A stretch of DNA of 64,000 nt from Paraburkholderia sp. NMBU_R16 (GTDB lineage: Bacteria; Pseudomonadota; Gammaproteobacteria; Burkholderiales; Burkholderiaceae): positions 1 through 64,000 of the forward strand of contig NZ_JAAAYE010000015.1 in NCBI RefSeq assembly GCF_013282575.1, written 5' to 3'. Each line of letters opens with the position of its first letter. Positions within the stretch are counted from its first letter, which is position 1. This document shows positions 35,696-45,399 of the stretch, piece by piece. The translations under genes and the position numbers were made by a program. The notes below the pieces were generated by a model, which was not told the DNA's origin, made no database searches, and saw only the letters and a list, made by a program, of their open reading frames with translations.

Positions 35696-36730
35696 CTAAC
35701 TCCGGCTGGCAGTAGTACAAGCCGGATGTTCACTCTCGGCCCGCTCTCTCGCCGCTTTCGCGCCTTCGACTTGCAGTAGCGTGGGCAACGATACACCGTT
35801 CTTGGCGGCCGTTACTTCAGCGAGAATCGAAATGGCGATTTCGGGCGGCGTACGGCTGCCGATATAAATACCGACCGGCCCATGCAGCCGCGCGAGTTGC
35901 GCATCGCTCAGATCGAACTCCTTGAGCCGCTCGCGCCGTGCCGCATTGTTACGACGAGAGCCGAGCGCGCCCACGTAGAAGGCGGGCGTTTTCAGCGCTT
36001 CCATCAACGCGAGATCGTCGAGCTTCGGGTCGTGCGTCAGCGCGATCACCGCGCAGCGTTCGTCGAGCTTCATGTCCGCAACGGTATCGTCCGGCATCGT
36101 ATGGACGACCGTCGTGCCCGGAATATTCCATTCCTCGGTGTATTCCTCGCGGGGATCGCAAACAGTCACCTGATAATCCAAGCCCACGGCAATACTGCAA
36201 AGATAACGCGAGAGCTGCCCGGCCCCGATGACGAGCATGCGATAGCGCGGACCGTGGATCGTCGATAACGTGTTGCCGTCGAACTGCACGCCGTCGGTTG
36301 CCTGCGCGGGGGCGAGCGTGGCCGCGCCCGTTTTCATATCGAGCGTGCGCGCGACGAGCCGGCCGGCTTGGACCGCGCGGTAGAGTTCGTCGATGCCGCT
36401 TGCCTTCGTCAGCGGTTCGAGCACGAGTTCGATCGTGCCGCCGCAAGGCAGGCCGAAGCGATGGGCTTCTTCCGCCGTGATGCCGTACTTCACGGCCTCG
36501 GGGCCGCTGCCGCCTATGCCGTGTCGGCGCACGCGGTCGATCAGATCGTCTTCGATGCAGCCGCCCGATACGGAACCGGCCACGAGGCCATCGTCCCGCA
36601 CGGCGAGCATCGCGCCTTGCGGGCGCGGGGACGACCCCCACGTCTTGACCACTGTGACGAGCAATACGCGATGCCCTTCGTCGAGCCAGCGCGCGCTCGA
36701 TTTCAGGACTTCGAGATCCACGCTTTCCAT
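35696..36730 (-). CDS. xdhC: XdhC/CoxI-family molybdenum cofactor maturation protein
   Basis: A 344-residue protein. The N-terminal XdhC part (about 10-80) contains GSVSGGCIEDDL, with the conserved Cys, and GLPCGGTIELVLEP. The C-terminal Rossmann part starts at RMLVIGAGQLSRYL and includes CDPREEYTEEW and YIGSRTPPEIAISILAE. XdhC proteins bind the molybdenum cofactor, promote its sulfuration and help load it into the large subunit. It overlaps the coxG-like gene by 28 bp, with AAAGGACA as SD, and is the last gene of the S-L-M-D-E-G-xdhC operon. Confidence 0.9.
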   Translation of the reverse strand: MESVDLEVLKSSARWLDEGHRVLLVTVVKTWGSSPRPQGAMLAVRDDGLVAGSVSGGCIEDDLIDRVRRHGIGGSGPEAVKYGITAEEAHRFGLPCGGTIELVLEPLTKASGIDELYRAVQAGRLVARTLDMKTGAATLAPAQATDGVQFDGNTLSTIHGPRYRMLVIGAGQLSRYLCSIAVGLDYQVTVCDPREEYTEEWNIPGTTVVHTMPDDTVADMKLDERCAVIALTHDPKLDDLALMEALKTPAFYVGALGSRRNNAARRERLKEFDLSDAQLARLHGPVGIYIGSRTPPEIAISILAEVTAAKNGVSLPTLLQVEGAKAARERAESEHPACTTASRS

Positions 36731-37269
36731 GATTTGTGTCCTTTGCCAGCGGGTGCCTGTTCGGCTGCTTCGCCAGCCTGCGCCGGCGCTGCGCCTTCAT
36801 CGGTGCTTTCGGCGCCTGCGCCTGTCTCACCGGTCATCTGTGCTGTAAAGCGCTTGAAGAATTCGCCCGCGACCTTGCGCGCGGCCCCGTCGACGAGGCG
36901 CGAGCCGATCTGTGCGAGCTTGCCGCCCACCTGGGCGTGCGCTGTATACGATAACTTGGTCGACGATTCCCCGTCGGCTTCGAGCGTGACCGCGGCGCTG
37001 CCTTTCGCGAAGCCGGCGACGCCGCCCTGGCCTTCGAATACGACGGTATAGCTGTTCGGCGGGTCGATGTCGGTCAACGACATGCGTCCCTTGAAATGCG
37101 CCTTCACCGGTCCCACGGCGGCGAGCATGGAGACGGTATAGGCATTCTCGCCGTCGGCCTCGATGCTTTCGCAACCGGGAATGATGGTCCGGAGCACCGC
37201 CGTGTCGCGCAGCGCTTCCCATGCGTGCTCGCGCGAGACGGGCAGGAGGTATTGCTCGGTCAGTTCCAT
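36703..37269 (-). CDS. coxG: CoxG-like SRPBCC-family protein
   Basis: A 188-residue protein. Residues 1-145 are the CoxG/START-like fold (MELTEQYLLPVSREHAWEAL, IPGCESIEADGENAYT). A low-complexity Ala/Glu/Gly tail and a basic C terminus (GHKSWKAW) follow. CoxG of carboxydotrophs is thought to anchor the hydroxylase to the membrane. AAGGAG before the ATG decides the start; a 65-codon longer frame runs inside the coxE gene. It overlaps the stop of coxE by 10 bp and the start of xdhC by 28 bp. Confidence 0.88.
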   Translation of the reverse strand: MELTEQYLLPVSREHAWEALRDTAVLRTIIPGCESIEADGENAYTVSMLAAVGPVKAHFKGRMSLTDIDPPNSYTVVFEGQGGVAGFAKGSAAVTLEADGESSTKLSYTAHAQVGGKLAQIGSRLVDGAARKVAGEFFKRFTAQMTGETGAGAESTDEGAAPAQAGEAAEQAPAGKGHKSWKAWISKS

Positions 37270-38525
37270 TGCGGCACTCCTTGGATCGGCGAAATGGGCA
37301 TCGAGTGGCGGGGCACGCGCGCGAGGTGCTCGAAGTCGTGCGCGAGCGCATCGAGGCTCTCGAGGTTGTGGACGGGGCGATGCGCGTCGACATGCGGCAG
37401 GATGGCACGCACGCCGCGCGCTCGCGCGGAGAACCCGGCATAGCGCAGCAGGGGATTGAGCCATACGATGCGGTGGGCATTGCGAGCCAGGCGCACCATT
37501 TCCGCATCGAGCAATTCGATCGCTTCATGATCGAGGCCATCGGTCACGAGCAACACCGTCGCGCGCCCAGTGAGGACCCGCTTTGCCCAGAGCCGATTGA
37601 ATTGCGCCAGCGCCGCGCCGATCCGCGTGCCGCCGGCCCAATCCTCGACGCTTCGCCCAAGCGCGGCGATCGCCGCATCGGGATCGCGCTCGCGCAACAC
37701 GCGCGTCGCATGCGTGAGGCGTGTGCCGAACACGAATACCTGCAGTCTCTCGCGCGATTGCAGCAGCGCATGGCAGTAATAGAGCACGGCACGTGAGTAG
37801 TTGGCCATCGAGCCGGAAATATCGAGCAGCAGGACGAGCGGCGGTTTGCGTTCTCGCACGGTGCGGTACTTCCAGACCAGCCAGTCTCCGCCGACGCGCA
37901 CGGCTTGGCGCGCGCTGGCGCGAACATCGGCATGGATGCCGTGCGAGGCTGCCCGCAGCCGGCGAGTCGGTTCGGTCGCGAACGACATGCGGCGGTTGCG
38001 GATCGCGTGCTGCAACGCGCGCCATTCGTCGGCGCTCAACGTATCGAAATCGCGGTGACGCAGACGCTCTTCGGCGCTGAACGTTGCGTGCGCATTCAGC
38101 TCACGCTGCTGCGGCTCGCTGGCGGCGGGCTTGTCCGACTGAGACGTACGCGTCGCGAGCGCATCCGCCAGGCGGTTGTTGCGCATCGGGGGTGGCATGC
38201 CGGCACGCGCTTTGGGCAGTAACAGTGCACGCAGCTTCCCCGCCCAATCGGGATCGCGCCAGAACAGGTCGAAGGCCGTATCGAAGAAGGCCCGCTCGTC
38301 GGCCGAGTGCGTGAGAATGGCGGCCAGCGCGTCGTGCACGTCGTCGCGCCTTCCGATTTCGATCAGCCGCAGCGCGTCCAATGCATCGATCGCATGGGCG
38401 GGCGACATCGGCAAGCCTGCTGCGCGCAGCAACCGCACGAAGTGCACGACGTTGCGCGCGAACATCGGCAGGCCCGGGCACGAAGCGGGCGACGCGGGCG
38501 ATAGTTGCGAGCGGGGCGAGGCCAT
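37260..38525 (-). CDS. coxE: CoxE-like VWA-domain protein
   Basis: A 421-residue protein with a C-terminal von Willebrand A-type domain. The metal-adhesion site is DISGSMANYS, with the second loop Thr in GGTRIGAALAQFN and a late Asp in LVTDGLDHEA. CoxE works with the MoxR-type ATPase CoxD to put sulfur into, or remodel, the Mo-Cu/Mo active site. It starts 3 bp after the coxD stop. Residues 1-200 are helical and variable, as in the family. ATG at 38525 is used; another Met at codon 21 is also possible. Confidence 0.88.
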   Translation of the reverse strand: MASPRSQLSPASPASCPGLPMFARNVVHFVRLLRAAGLPMSPAHAIDALDALRLIEIGRRDDVHDALAAILTHSADERAFFDTAFDLFWRDPDWAGKLRALLLPKARAGMPPPMRNNRLADALATRTSQSDKPAASEPQQRELNAHATFSAEERLRHRDFDTLSADEWRALQHAIRNRRMSFATEPTRRLRAASHGIHADVRASARQAVRVGGDWLVWKYRTVRERKPPLVLLLDISGSMANYSRAVLYYCHALLQSRERLQVFVFGTRLTHATRVLRERDPDAAIAALGRSVEDWAGGTRIGAALAQFNRLWAKRVLTGRATVLLVTDGLDHEAIELLDAEMVRLARNAHRIVWLNPLLRYAGFSARARGVRAILPHVDAHRPVHNLESLDALAHDFEHLARVPRHSMPISPIQGVPQWN

Positions 38526-38528
38526 CGG

Positions 38529-39416
38529 CTACTCCGCTTCGGCCAAGCATCGCGCGATTTGATCGGCGTCGAGCCGTGCGAGGTCGTCCTGATACTTGAG
38601 CAGCACGCCGAGCGTGTCATGCACGGACTGCGGATCGAGTTCCGAAATCGACAGTGCCGCCAGCGCGCGGCACCAGTCGATCGTTTCCGCGATGCCCGGG
38701 GCCTTGAATAGGTCCATCGAGCGTAACCGGTGCACGAACGCCACGACGCGCCGCTGCAGGTGTCCCGCCGCTTCGGGAGCACGCGCCGCGACGATCGCGA
38801 GTTCGCGGTCCTGCTCCGGATAGTCGATCCATTGATAGAGGCAGCGACGCTTGAGCGCGTCATGGACTTCGCGCGTGCGGTTCGAGGTGACGATGACGAG
38901 CGGCGCGCGCTCGGCGCGTACCGTGCCGTATTCGGGAATCGACACCTGGAAATCCGAAAGCAGTTCGAGCAGAAAGGCCTCGAACGGCTCGTCGGCGCGA
39001 TCGATTTCATCGATGAGCAGCACACGTTGCGCACCCGGATGTTGCTCGTCAGGCATCAACGCTTGCAGAAGCGGGCGCTTCAGCAGGAATTCGCTGCGAT
39101 AGAGCGTATCGTTGCCGGGCCGTTCTCCGGCCGCTTCGGCCAGACGCAGCGCCATGATTTGGCGTGGGTAATCCCATTCGTAGAGCGCACTGGCCGTATC
39201 CAGCCCTTCGTAGCACTGCAGGCGCAAGAGTGTCGTGCCGAGGATTTCCGAGGCCGCTTTGGCGAGCTCGGTTTTGCCGACGCCCGGCTCGCCTTCGAGA
39301 AAAAGCGGCCGGTCCATCCGCAGCGCGAGAAAGAGCGCCGTGGCGAGCTCGCGACTCGCGAAATAGCGGTGCGCGGCGAGCTCGGCGACGGTTGCGTCGA
39401 TCGTGGCCGGCTGCAT
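38529..39416 (-). CDS. coxD: CoxD-like MoxR AAA+ ATPase
   Basis: A 295-residue AAA+ ATPase. Walker A is GEPGVGKT (42-49), Walker B is LLIDEIDRAD, sensor 1 is VTSNRTRE, and the MoxR-type ALKRRCLYQWIDYP insert follows. CoxD acts with the VWA protein CoxE in maturing the molybdenum hydroxylase. The gene lies between the FAD subunit and coxE in tight spacing. Length and start fit the family. Confidence 0.92.
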   Translation of the reverse strand: MQPATIDATVAELAAHRYFASRELATALFLALRMDRPLFLEGEPGVGKTELAKAASEILGTTLLRLQCYEGLDTASALYEWDYPRQIMALRLAEAAGERPGNDTLYRSEFLLKRPLLQALMPDEQHPGAQRVLLIDEIDRADEPFEAFLLELLSDFQVSIPEYGTVRAERAPLVIVTSNRTREVHDALKRRCLYQWIDYPEQDRELAIVAARAPEAAGHLQRRVVAFVHRLRSMDLFKAPGIAETIDWCRALAALSISELDPQSVHDTLGVLLKYQDDLARLDADQIARCLAEAE

Positions 39417-39445
39417 CGTTGTCGGTCCGGAGCGAAGGCGAGCCG

Positions 39446-40246
39446 TTAGCGGGCCCGCTCGACGGCGCGCGCGGCGAGGATCGGGATCAGATGGGCACGA
39501 TACTCGGCGCTCGCATGCAAATCCGTGTTCAATTCGTCGGGAGACAGCGTGACCTGCCGAGCCGCATCGCGCGTGAACTGGCTGCTCAACGCCGTTTCGA
39601 GCGCGGTCGGTCGGAACACCGAAGGAGCGGCGCCCGTGACGGCAACCCGCACGCCGTCGGCCCGCTTGGCCACGAACACCCCGACGAGCGCAAATTGGGA
39701 AGCGGGGTTGCGGAACTTCTCATAGGCGCTTTTTTCCGGCACGGGAAATTCGACGGCAACGATCAGTTCGTCCGGTTCGAGCGCCGTTTCGTACATGCCG
39801 ACGAAGAAGTCGTCGGCCGCGATGCGTCGGCGATCGGTGACGATCGTCGCGCCCAGTGCGAGCACCGCGGCCGGATAATCTGCGGCAGGGTCGTCGTTGG
39901 CGAGCGAGCCGCCCAGCGTGCCGCGTGCGCGCACCTGCCGATCGCCGATCATGCTAGCGAGTTCGGCCAGCCCAGGCACGGTGCGTTGGATGCCGTCATG
40001 TTCAGCGACATCGGCATGGCACACGGCGGAGCCGATCGAAACGGTCTGAGCGTCGACGCGGATTTCCTTCAGGGCCGCAATGCGTGTGATGTCGACGAGC
40101 TTCGTCGGCTGCGCCAGGCGCAAACGCATGGTCGGCAGCATGCTTTGCCCGCCGCCGAGATATTTGGCGTCGCTGTCCGCTTGCAGGGCCGCCACGGCGG
40201 CCTGCGCATCGGCCGCGCGCTCATAGTCGAACGAATATGAATACAT
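39446..40246 (-). CDS. coxM: Molybdenum hydroxylase FAD-binding medium subunit (CoxM-like)
   Basis: A 266-residue subunit of the xanthine oxidase/CO dehydrogenase family. FAD-binding motifs are KYLGGGQSMLP (residues 28-38) and ARGTLGGSLANDDP. A C-terminal CO-dehydrogenase flavoprotein domain follows (about 170-260). It passes electrons from the [2Fe-2S] subunit to quinone or oxygen. The start lies 22 bp after the large-subunit stop, and GGAGACAG is a fair SD. Confidence 0.92.
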   Translation of the reverse strand: MYSYSFDYERAADAQAAVAALQADSDAKYLGGGQSMLPTMRLRLAQPTKLVDITRIAALKEIRVDAQTVSIGSAVCHADVAEHDGIQRTVPGLAELASMIGDRQVRARGTLGGSLANDDPAADYPAAVLALGATIVTDRRRIAADDFFVGMYETALEPDELIVAVEFPVPEKSAYEKFRNPASQFALVGVFVAKRADGVRVAVTGAAPSVFRPTALETALSSQFTRDAARQVTLSPDELNTDLHASAEYRAHLIPILAARAVERAR

Positions 40247-40268
40247 GGAGCTGTCTCCTGTCGACCGT

Positions 40269-42656
40269 TCAATGGACCGATGACTGCGCGGCCTGGATCG
40301 CGGACCAGACGCGGTGCGGGGTGGCGGGCATTTGCAGGTCTTTTACGCCAAGCGGCGCTAGGGCGTCGACGATCGCATTGATGACCGCCGGCGGCGAGCC
40401 GATCGCACCTGCTTCCCCGCATCCTTTGACCCCGAGCGGATTGTGCGTGCACGGTGTGCCTTGACTCGTCTCGACCGTGAACTCGGGCAGATCGGAGGCG
40501 CGCGGCATCGCGTAGTCCATGTAAGAGCCCGACAGCAACTGCCCGGTATCGGGGTCGTAGACACACCGCTCGAGCAGCGCCTGGCCGATACCTTGGCCGA
40601 GCCCGCCGTGCACCTGCCCTTCGACGATCATCGGATTGATGACGTTGCCGAAGTCGTCGACAGCGGTGAACCGCTCGATGCGCGTTTCGCCTGTATCGGG
40701 ATCCACTTCCACTTCGCAAATATAGGCGCCTGACGGGTACGTGAAATTGCTTGGATCGTAGAACGCGTTCTCGTCCAATCCCGGCTCGAGTTCCTCGAGC
40801 GGATAGTTGTGCGGAACATAGGCGGCAAGTGACACTTCGGCGAATGTTTTGGTACGGTCCGTGCCGGCCACGCGAAAGACACCGTTGCCGAATTCGATGT
40901 CGCTGGCGGAGGCTTCGAGCAGGTGCGCCGCGATCTTCTTCGCCTTTGCTTCGATCTTGTCGAGCGCTTTCATGATGGCGGTGCCGCCTACGGCGATCGA
41001 GCGCGAACCGTAGGTCCCCATGCCGAATGGAATGCGGCCCGTATCGCCATGGACGATTTCGACTTGATCGATCGACAGGCCGAGCCGGTCCGCGACGACT
41101 TGCGCGAACGTCGTCTCGTGTCCTTGCCCGTGGCTGTGCGAGCCGGTGAAGACCGTGACCGTTCCCGTGGGGTGCACACGCACCTCGCCCGCTTCGAACA
41201 GGCCGGCGCGTGCGCCGAGGGCGCCCGCAATTTTCGACGGCGCGAGACCGCACGCTTCGATGTAGCACGAGTAGCCGAGGCCGCGCAGCTTGCCGTTTTG
41301 CTTCGCCGCATCGCGGCGCGCCGCAAAGCCCGCCACGTCGGCGAGTTCGATGGCACGCGCGAGACAAACTTCGTAGTCTCCCGTGTCGTACGTGAGCCCG
41401 ACGGGTGTCGTGTAGGGAAACGCGCGGATGAAGTTGCGCCTGCGGATTTCAGCGGGGTCCATGCCGAGCTCGTGCGCCGCGGTTTCGACGAGCCGCTCGA
41501 CGACGTAGGTCGCTTCGGGCCGTCCCGCCCCGCGATAGGCATCGACGGGCACCGTGTTCGTGAAAACGGCTTTCACCTCGGCATAAATGGCGGGCGTCGC
41601 GTATTGGCCCGCGAGCAGCGTCGCATACAGAATCGTCGGCACCGACGAGGCGAACGTCGACAGATAGGCGCCCATGTTCGCGGTGGTATGCACGCGCATC
41701 GCAAGAAAACGGCCGTCGCGATCGAGCGCCAGTTCCGCTTTCGTCACATGATCGCGGCCGTGCGCATCGGAGACGAACGATTCCGAACGTTCCGCCGTCC
41801 ATTTGACGGGACGGCCGATGCGCTTGGACGCCCAGGTCAGGGCGACATCCTCGCCGTAGAGGAAGATTTTCGAGCCGAATCCGCCGCCGACGTCGGGCGC
41901 GACGATGCGCAGCTTCGATTCCGGCAGCGACAGAACGAATGCAGCCATCAGGAGCCGCTCGACATGCGGGTTCTGATTGGCGACGTAGACGGTGTAGCTG
42001 TCGTCTTGCCGCGAGTAGCTTGCATTGACCGCACGCGGTTCGATGGCGTTCGGCACGAGGCGGTTGTTCACGATCTCGAGCGTCGTGACATGGGCGGCCT
42101 GCGCGAAGGCTGCGTCGGTCGCGGCCTTGTCCCCATGGCCCCAGGTATAGCAGACGTTGTCGGGAACCTCGTCGTGCACGGCGGGTTGACCCGAGTCCGC
42201 CGCGTGGGCGGTATCTGCCACGGCCGGCAGCAGGTCATAATCCACTGTCACGAGTTCGGCTGCGTCCTTGGCCGCTTTGGCGGTTTCGGCGATGACGAGC
42301 GCGACAGGGTCGCCGACGTGCCGGACCTTGCCTATGGCGAGGACCGGATGCGGCGGCTCGCGCATCGGCGAGCCGTCGGTGCTGTGGATGAGCCAGCCGC
42401 AGGGCAGGCCGCCCACCTTTTCGGCGGCGAGATCGGCGCCTGTGAAGACGGCGATGACGCCGGGCGCGCCGCGGGCTGCTTCCACATCGATTTTGCCGAG
42501 ACGTGCATGCGCATGGGGCGAGCGCACGAAGACGCCGTAGGTTTGCTGCGGCAGCACGATGTCGTCGGTGTATTGGCCGGCACCTGTGAGGAAGCGGTAG
42601 TCTTCCTTGCGTTTGACGGAGGCTCCGATCAGGCGGCGTTCTTCAGGTGCGTTCAT
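40269..42656 (-). CDS. coxL: Molybdenum hydroxylase large subunit, form II CoxL-like
   Basis: A 795-residue catalytic subunit binding the molybdenum cytosine dinucleotide cofactor. The active-site loop is AYRGAGR (373-379), the form II signature; true CO dehydrogenase (form I) has AYxCSFR with a copper-ligating Cys, absent here. The catalytic base is E748 in GCGEAGAIG. Form II members oxidise varied heterocycles or aldehydes, and most are not shown to oxidise CO. The start (GGGAGG SD) overlaps the small-subunit stop by ATGA; a longer frame upstream runs out of phase through that gene. The substrate is unknown. Confidence 0.92.
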   Translation of the reverse strand: MNAPEERRLIGASVKRKEDYRFLTGAGQYTDDIVLPQQTYGVFVRSPHAHARLGKIDVEAARGAPGVIAVFTGADLAAEKVGGLPCGWLIHSTDGSPMREPPHPVLAIGKVRHVGDPVALVIAETAKAAKDAAELVTVDYDLLPAVADTAHAADSGQPAVHDEVPDNVCYTWGHGDKAATDAAFAQAAHVTTLEIVNNRLVPNAIEPRAVNASYSRQDDSYTVYVANQNPHVERLLMAAFVLSLPESKLRIVAPDVGGGFGSKIFLYGEDVALTWASKRIGRPVKWTAERSESFVSDAHGRDHVTKAELALDRDGRFLAMRVHTTANMGAYLSTFASSVPTILYATLLAGQYATPAIYAEVKAVFTNTVPVDAYRGAGRPEATYVVERLVETAAHELGMDPAEIRRRNFIRAFPYTTPVGLTYDTGDYEVCLARAIELADVAGFAARRDAAKQNGKLRGLGYSCYIEACGLAPSKIAGALGARAGLFEAGEVRVHPTGTVTVFTGSHSHGQGHETTFAQVVADRLGLSIDQVEIVHGDTGRIPFGMGTYGSRSIAVGGTAIMKALDKIEAKAKKIAAHLLEASASDIEFGNGVFRVAGTDRTKTFAEVSLAAYVPHNYPLEELEPGLDENAFYDPSNFTYPSGAYICEVEVDPDTGETRIERFTAVDDFGNVINPMIVEGQVHGGLGQGIGQALLERCVYDPDTGQLLSGSYMDYAMPRASDLPEFTVETSQGTPCTHNPLGVKGCGEAGAIGSPPAVINAIVDALAPLGVKDLQMPATPHRVWSAIQAAQSSVH

Positions 42657-43153
42657 GATGCCTCCCGGAGGGTCGATGCCGCCTGTTGGCGCATGCCTGC
42701 CGCGCCCTCGAGTACCGCTTTCACGATGTTGTGGTAGCCGGTGCAGCGGCAGAAGTTTCCGTCGAGCTGACGGCGCACGTCTTCGGCACTGGCATCGGGC
42801 TTGGCCGCGATCAGCGCGGTGGCGCTCATGACCATGCCCGGTGTGCAAAAGCCGCACTGCAGGCCGTGGCATTCGCGAAAGGCGGCTTGCATCGGATGCA
42901 GGGCACCGTCTTCGGCGAGCCCCTCGATGGTGGTGAGCCGGGCACCGTCGGCTTGGACGGCGAGGACATTGCAGGCTTTGACGGCGCGTCCATCCATATG
43001 GATCGTGCAGGCGCCGCACTGGGCGGTATCGCAGCCGACATGCGTGCCGGTCAGGCGCAATGTATCGCGGATGAAATGGACCAGAAGGGTGTGAGGCTCG
43101 ACTTCGGCGCTCACCGGGGCGCCGTTGACTGTCAGACTGATGCTGATTGCCAT
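42653..43153 (-). CDS. coxS: Molybdenum hydroxylase [2Fe-2S] small subunit (CoxS-like)
   Basis: A 166-residue iron-sulfur subunit. The plant-type cluster uses C41, C46, C49 and C61 ([10 protein letters not shown]). The second, helical-domain cluster uses C100, C103, C135 and C137 (CGFCTPG, CRCTG). It carries electrons from Mo to FAD. It is the first gene of the operon. GGAGA precedes the ATG; an 18-codon extension is unlikely. About 250 bp separate it from divergent vapBC, and no promoter motif was certain. Confidence 0.93.
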   Translation of the reverse strand: MAISISLTVNGAPVSAEVEPHTLLVHFIRDTLRLTGTHVGCDTAQCGACTIHMDGRAVKACNVLAVQADGARLTTIEGLAEDGALHPMQAAFRECHGLQCGFCTPGMVMSATALIAAKPDASAEDVRRQLDGNFCRCTGYHNIVKAVLEGAAGMRQQAASTLREAS

Positions 43154-43341
43154 GGATTGTCTCCGGTCGGCCAGAGTCGGGCAAGGCAGGGGGGCGACAG
43201 CCGGCACCTTCGATGCGTGCAGTGCCGCTTGTCCGGCTATAGCGCGTTATTTTCTAGATGCACCGGGAAGTAAAGCACAATTTGGCGGGCTCTGCTGTTA
43301 TAGGAGACCCTCGATAGCCTCAAAAAATGTACACACACGGA

Positions 43342-43370
43342 TTTACGTTGCGCCGGAGCCGCGTTATAGT
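43342..43370 (+). promoter_or_regulatory. vapBC promoter
   Basis: A -35-like TTTACG and a -10 TATAGT separated by 17 bp, 34 bp before the vapB start. The fit is moderate at -35 and good at -10. Confidence 0.5.
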
Positions 43371-43387
43371 ACATCCATCGTACATCC
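43369..43387. promoter_or_regulatory. Direct-repeat operator at vapBC promoter
   Basis: GTACATCC occurs twice, 11 bp apart start to start, beginning inside the -10 hexamer. A related GTACACAC lies at 43329. About one helical turn of spacing next to the promoter suits autorepression by the VapBC complex. Confidence 0.5.
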
Positions 43388-43403
43388 GCGGACGGGCTCA
43401 ACC

Positions 43404-43640
43404 ATGCATACCACCAGGGTTTTCAAGAACGGCAATTCGCAGGCAGTGCGTATCCCCGCCGATCTGGCGTACGAGCGCACGGACATGGAGCTCGAAATCG
43501 AGCGTGTTGGGGACGAGCTCCGCATTCGGCCAGCGCGGCGAGCGCTGGGCGGGGTGCTCAAGAAGTTCGCCAAATTCGGGCCCGATTTCATGTCCGAGGG
43601 GCGCGGTAGCCAGGAGCAAACAGAGCGCGAGGCTCTCTGA
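43404..43640 (+). CDS. vapB: VapB-type antitoxin
   Basis: A 78-residue protein with an N-terminal AbrB/MazE swapped-hairpin DNA-binding domain (TTRVFKNGNSQAVRIPADLA, residues 3-22). An acidic strand and a C-terminal toxin-binding tail (GVLKKFAKFGPDFMSEGR) follow. It neutralises VapC and represses the operon. Its stop overlaps the vapC start (TGATG), giving coupled translation. The start is set by family length; a 93-codon longer frame covers the promoter. Confidence 0.92.
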   Translation: MHTTRVFKNGNSQAVRIPADLAYERTDMELEIERVGDELRIRPARRALGGVLKKFAKFGPDFMSEGRGSQEQTEREAL

Positions 43641-44047
43641 TGCCGCGCTTCATGCTCGACACCAACATGTGCATCTACTTGATGAAGAACCAGCCGGAGC
43701 AAGTGGCGGAGCGCTTCGCACAATGCTACGTCGGCGACGTCGTGATGTCCGCCATTACCTATGCGGAATTGGAGTACGGTGTGGCAGTTTCGGCCAATCA
43801 CGCACGCGAGCGCCGGAATCTCGCTGCGCTGATCGAGGACATTCCGGTCGCGCCCTTCGATGTCGCCGCCGCCAAGGCCTATGGGCCGGTTCGCGAGGCG
43901 ACGCGCGAGCGAAAGAAAGATCATCTCGACAAGCTCATCGCGGCGCATGCGTTGGCGCTCGATATTGTGCTCGTCACCAACAACGAACGCGACTTTGCCG
44001 CCTATCCAGGCCTGAAGCTGGAAAACTGGATCAGCGGCGGGGCGTAG
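43640..44047 (+). CDS. vapC: VapC-type PIN-domain ribonuclease toxin
   Basis: A 135-residue PIN-domain RNase. The acidic metal-binding residues are complete: D7 (FMLDTN), E43 (TYAELEYG), D97 (HLDKLIAAHAL) and D118 (NNERDF). VapC toxins of this branch typically cut initiator tRNA, which is family knowledge and not shown here. Overlap with vapB by 1 bp makes a standard toxin-antitoxin pair. Confidence 0.93.
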   Translation: MPRFMLDTNMCIYLMKNQPEQVAERFAQCYVGDVVMSAITYAELEYGVAVSANHARERRNLAALIEDIPVAPFDVAAAKAYGPVREATRERKKDHLDKLIAAHALALDIVLVTNNERDFAAYPGLKLENWISGGA

Positions 44048-44131
44048 AGGCGAAGGAACGGCGCGGTTCGACACGGAAGTAGTGTGTCGTTGCATCGTTT
44101 CAGCCGCAAAAATGGGGCATGTTAACTTCCG

Positions 44132-45364
44132 ATGAAATTCGATACCCTCGTGCTTGGCGCCGGCATGGTCGGCGTTTCGATCGCCGCTCATTTGCAGCAG
44201 CGCGGTCTGTCTGTCGCGCTCATCGACCGAAAAGCGCCCGGCAATGAAACATCGTTCGGTAACGCGGGACTGATCCAACGGGAGGGCGTTTATCCGTACG
44301 CGTTTCCGCGCGGGCTGGGCACGCTGCTCGGCTATGCCGGCAATCGCGCACTCGATGTCCGGTATCACCCGGGTGCGATGTTCAAGCTCGCACCGTTTCT
44401 CTGGCGGTATTGGCGCAATTCGGCCCCCGATCGTCACATTGCAATTGCGCGCGCCTATTCCACATTGATCGAAAAATGTGTCAGCGAGCACAAGGCGCTG
44501 GCAGCGGCCGCCGGCGCGGCGGACATGTTGCGTCCGACTGGATGGATACGGATCTTTCGCACCGGGGGCAAATTCGACGAGGAATTGAAGACGGCCGAAC
44601 GCTGGCAGCGCGAATATGGCATCGAGTACGACGCGCTCGATGTGGCGGCGCTTCACGCGGTGGAGCCCGATCTGTCGTCGGCTCTCGTCGGCGGGGTGCG
44701 CTATGGGCAATCGTATTCGGTAGCGGATCCGAATGCCCTCGTCACGGCGTACGCCCGTTATTTCGAGCGGATCGGCGGGCGCATCGTTTTCGGCGACGCG
44801 AGCACGCTCGAGCCGCATTGGCGGGTGAACACGGAGGAGGGGGTGCTGGAGGCCAGTTCAGCCGTGGTCGCGCTGGGCCCTTGGTCTCAGCCGCTCAGCG
44901 CCAAGCTCGGCTATCGGCTTTCGCTGGGGATCAAACGCGGGTATCACATGCACTACCGCGCAAAATCAGGGGCGCGCCTCAATCATCCCGTCCTCGATGC
45001 CGAAAAGGGCTATCTGCTCGCGCCGATGGCGCGCGGCATCCGGCTCACGACGGGGGCGGAACTCGCGTTGCTCGACGAGCCGAAGACGCCCGATCAGCTC
45101 GAGGCTGTCGAACCGATCGCCCGGGACTTGTTTCCCCTCGGCGAGCGAGTCGATTCGGAACCATGGATGGGGCAACGTCCGTGCACGAGCGACATGCTGC
45201 CTATCATCGGTCCGGCTACGCGACACCCGGGTCTTTGGTTCGCATTCGGGCACGCTCATCATGGGCTCACACTGGGCCCGGTGACGGGGCGCCTCATCGC
45301 CGATATGGTCACGGGCGAGAAACCGTTCGTGGATCCGCGCCCATTCCGCATCGATCGGTTTTGA
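44132..45364 (+). CDS. DadA-like D-amino acid dehydrogenase / FAD oxidoreductase
   Basis: A 410-residue flavoprotein of the DAO superfamily. The FAD motif is VLGAGMVGVSIAAHL (7-21), followed by KAPGNETSFGNAGLIQRE, which is typical of DadA-like enzymes, and a C-terminal WMGQRPCTSDMLPIIG with FAFGHAHHGLTLGP. It would deaminate D-amino acids and pass electrons to the respiratory chain. It has no operon partner. D-lysine feeding the pipecolate cluster 12 kb away is possible, but that is speculation. Confidence 0.87.
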   Translation: MKFDTLVLGAGMVGVSIAAHLQQRGLSVALIDRKAPGNETSFGNAGLIQREGVYPYAFPRGLGTLLGYAGNRALDVRYHPGAMFKLAPFLWRYWRNSAPDRHIAIARAYSTLIEKCVSEHKALAAAAGAADMLRPTGWIRIFRTGGKFDEELKTAERWQREYGIEYDALDVAALHAVEPDLSSALVGGVRYGQSYSVADPNALVTAYARYFERIGGRIVFGDASTLEPHWRVNTEEGVLEASSAVVALGPWSQPLSAKLGYRLSLGIKRGYHMHYRAKSGARLNHPVLDAEKGYLLAPMARGIRLTTGAELALLDEPKTPDQLEAVEPIARDLFPLGERVDSEPWMGQRPCTSDMLPIIGPATRHPGLWFAFGHAHHGLTLGPVTGRLIADMVTGEKPFVDPRPFRIDRF

Positions 45365-45399
45365 GCGCGGATCGAAGTTCGATCGGTACCCCCGCTCAG

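Noticed and set aside
40269-42656. Identification as true CO dehydrogenase
   Set aside because: The copper-ligating Cys motif AYxCSFR is replaced by AYRGAGR, so CO oxidation is not supported.
40923-42737. 604-codon plus-strand frame
   Set aside because: Antisense to the molybdenum hydroxylase large subunit, whose cofactor motifs are clear.
40269-43184. Single 971-residue fusion of the small and large hydroxylase subunits
   Set aside because: The upstream part of this frame reads the small-subunit gene out of phase (Arg/Pro/Ser-rich). The large subunit has its own ATG and SD overlapping the small-subunit stop.
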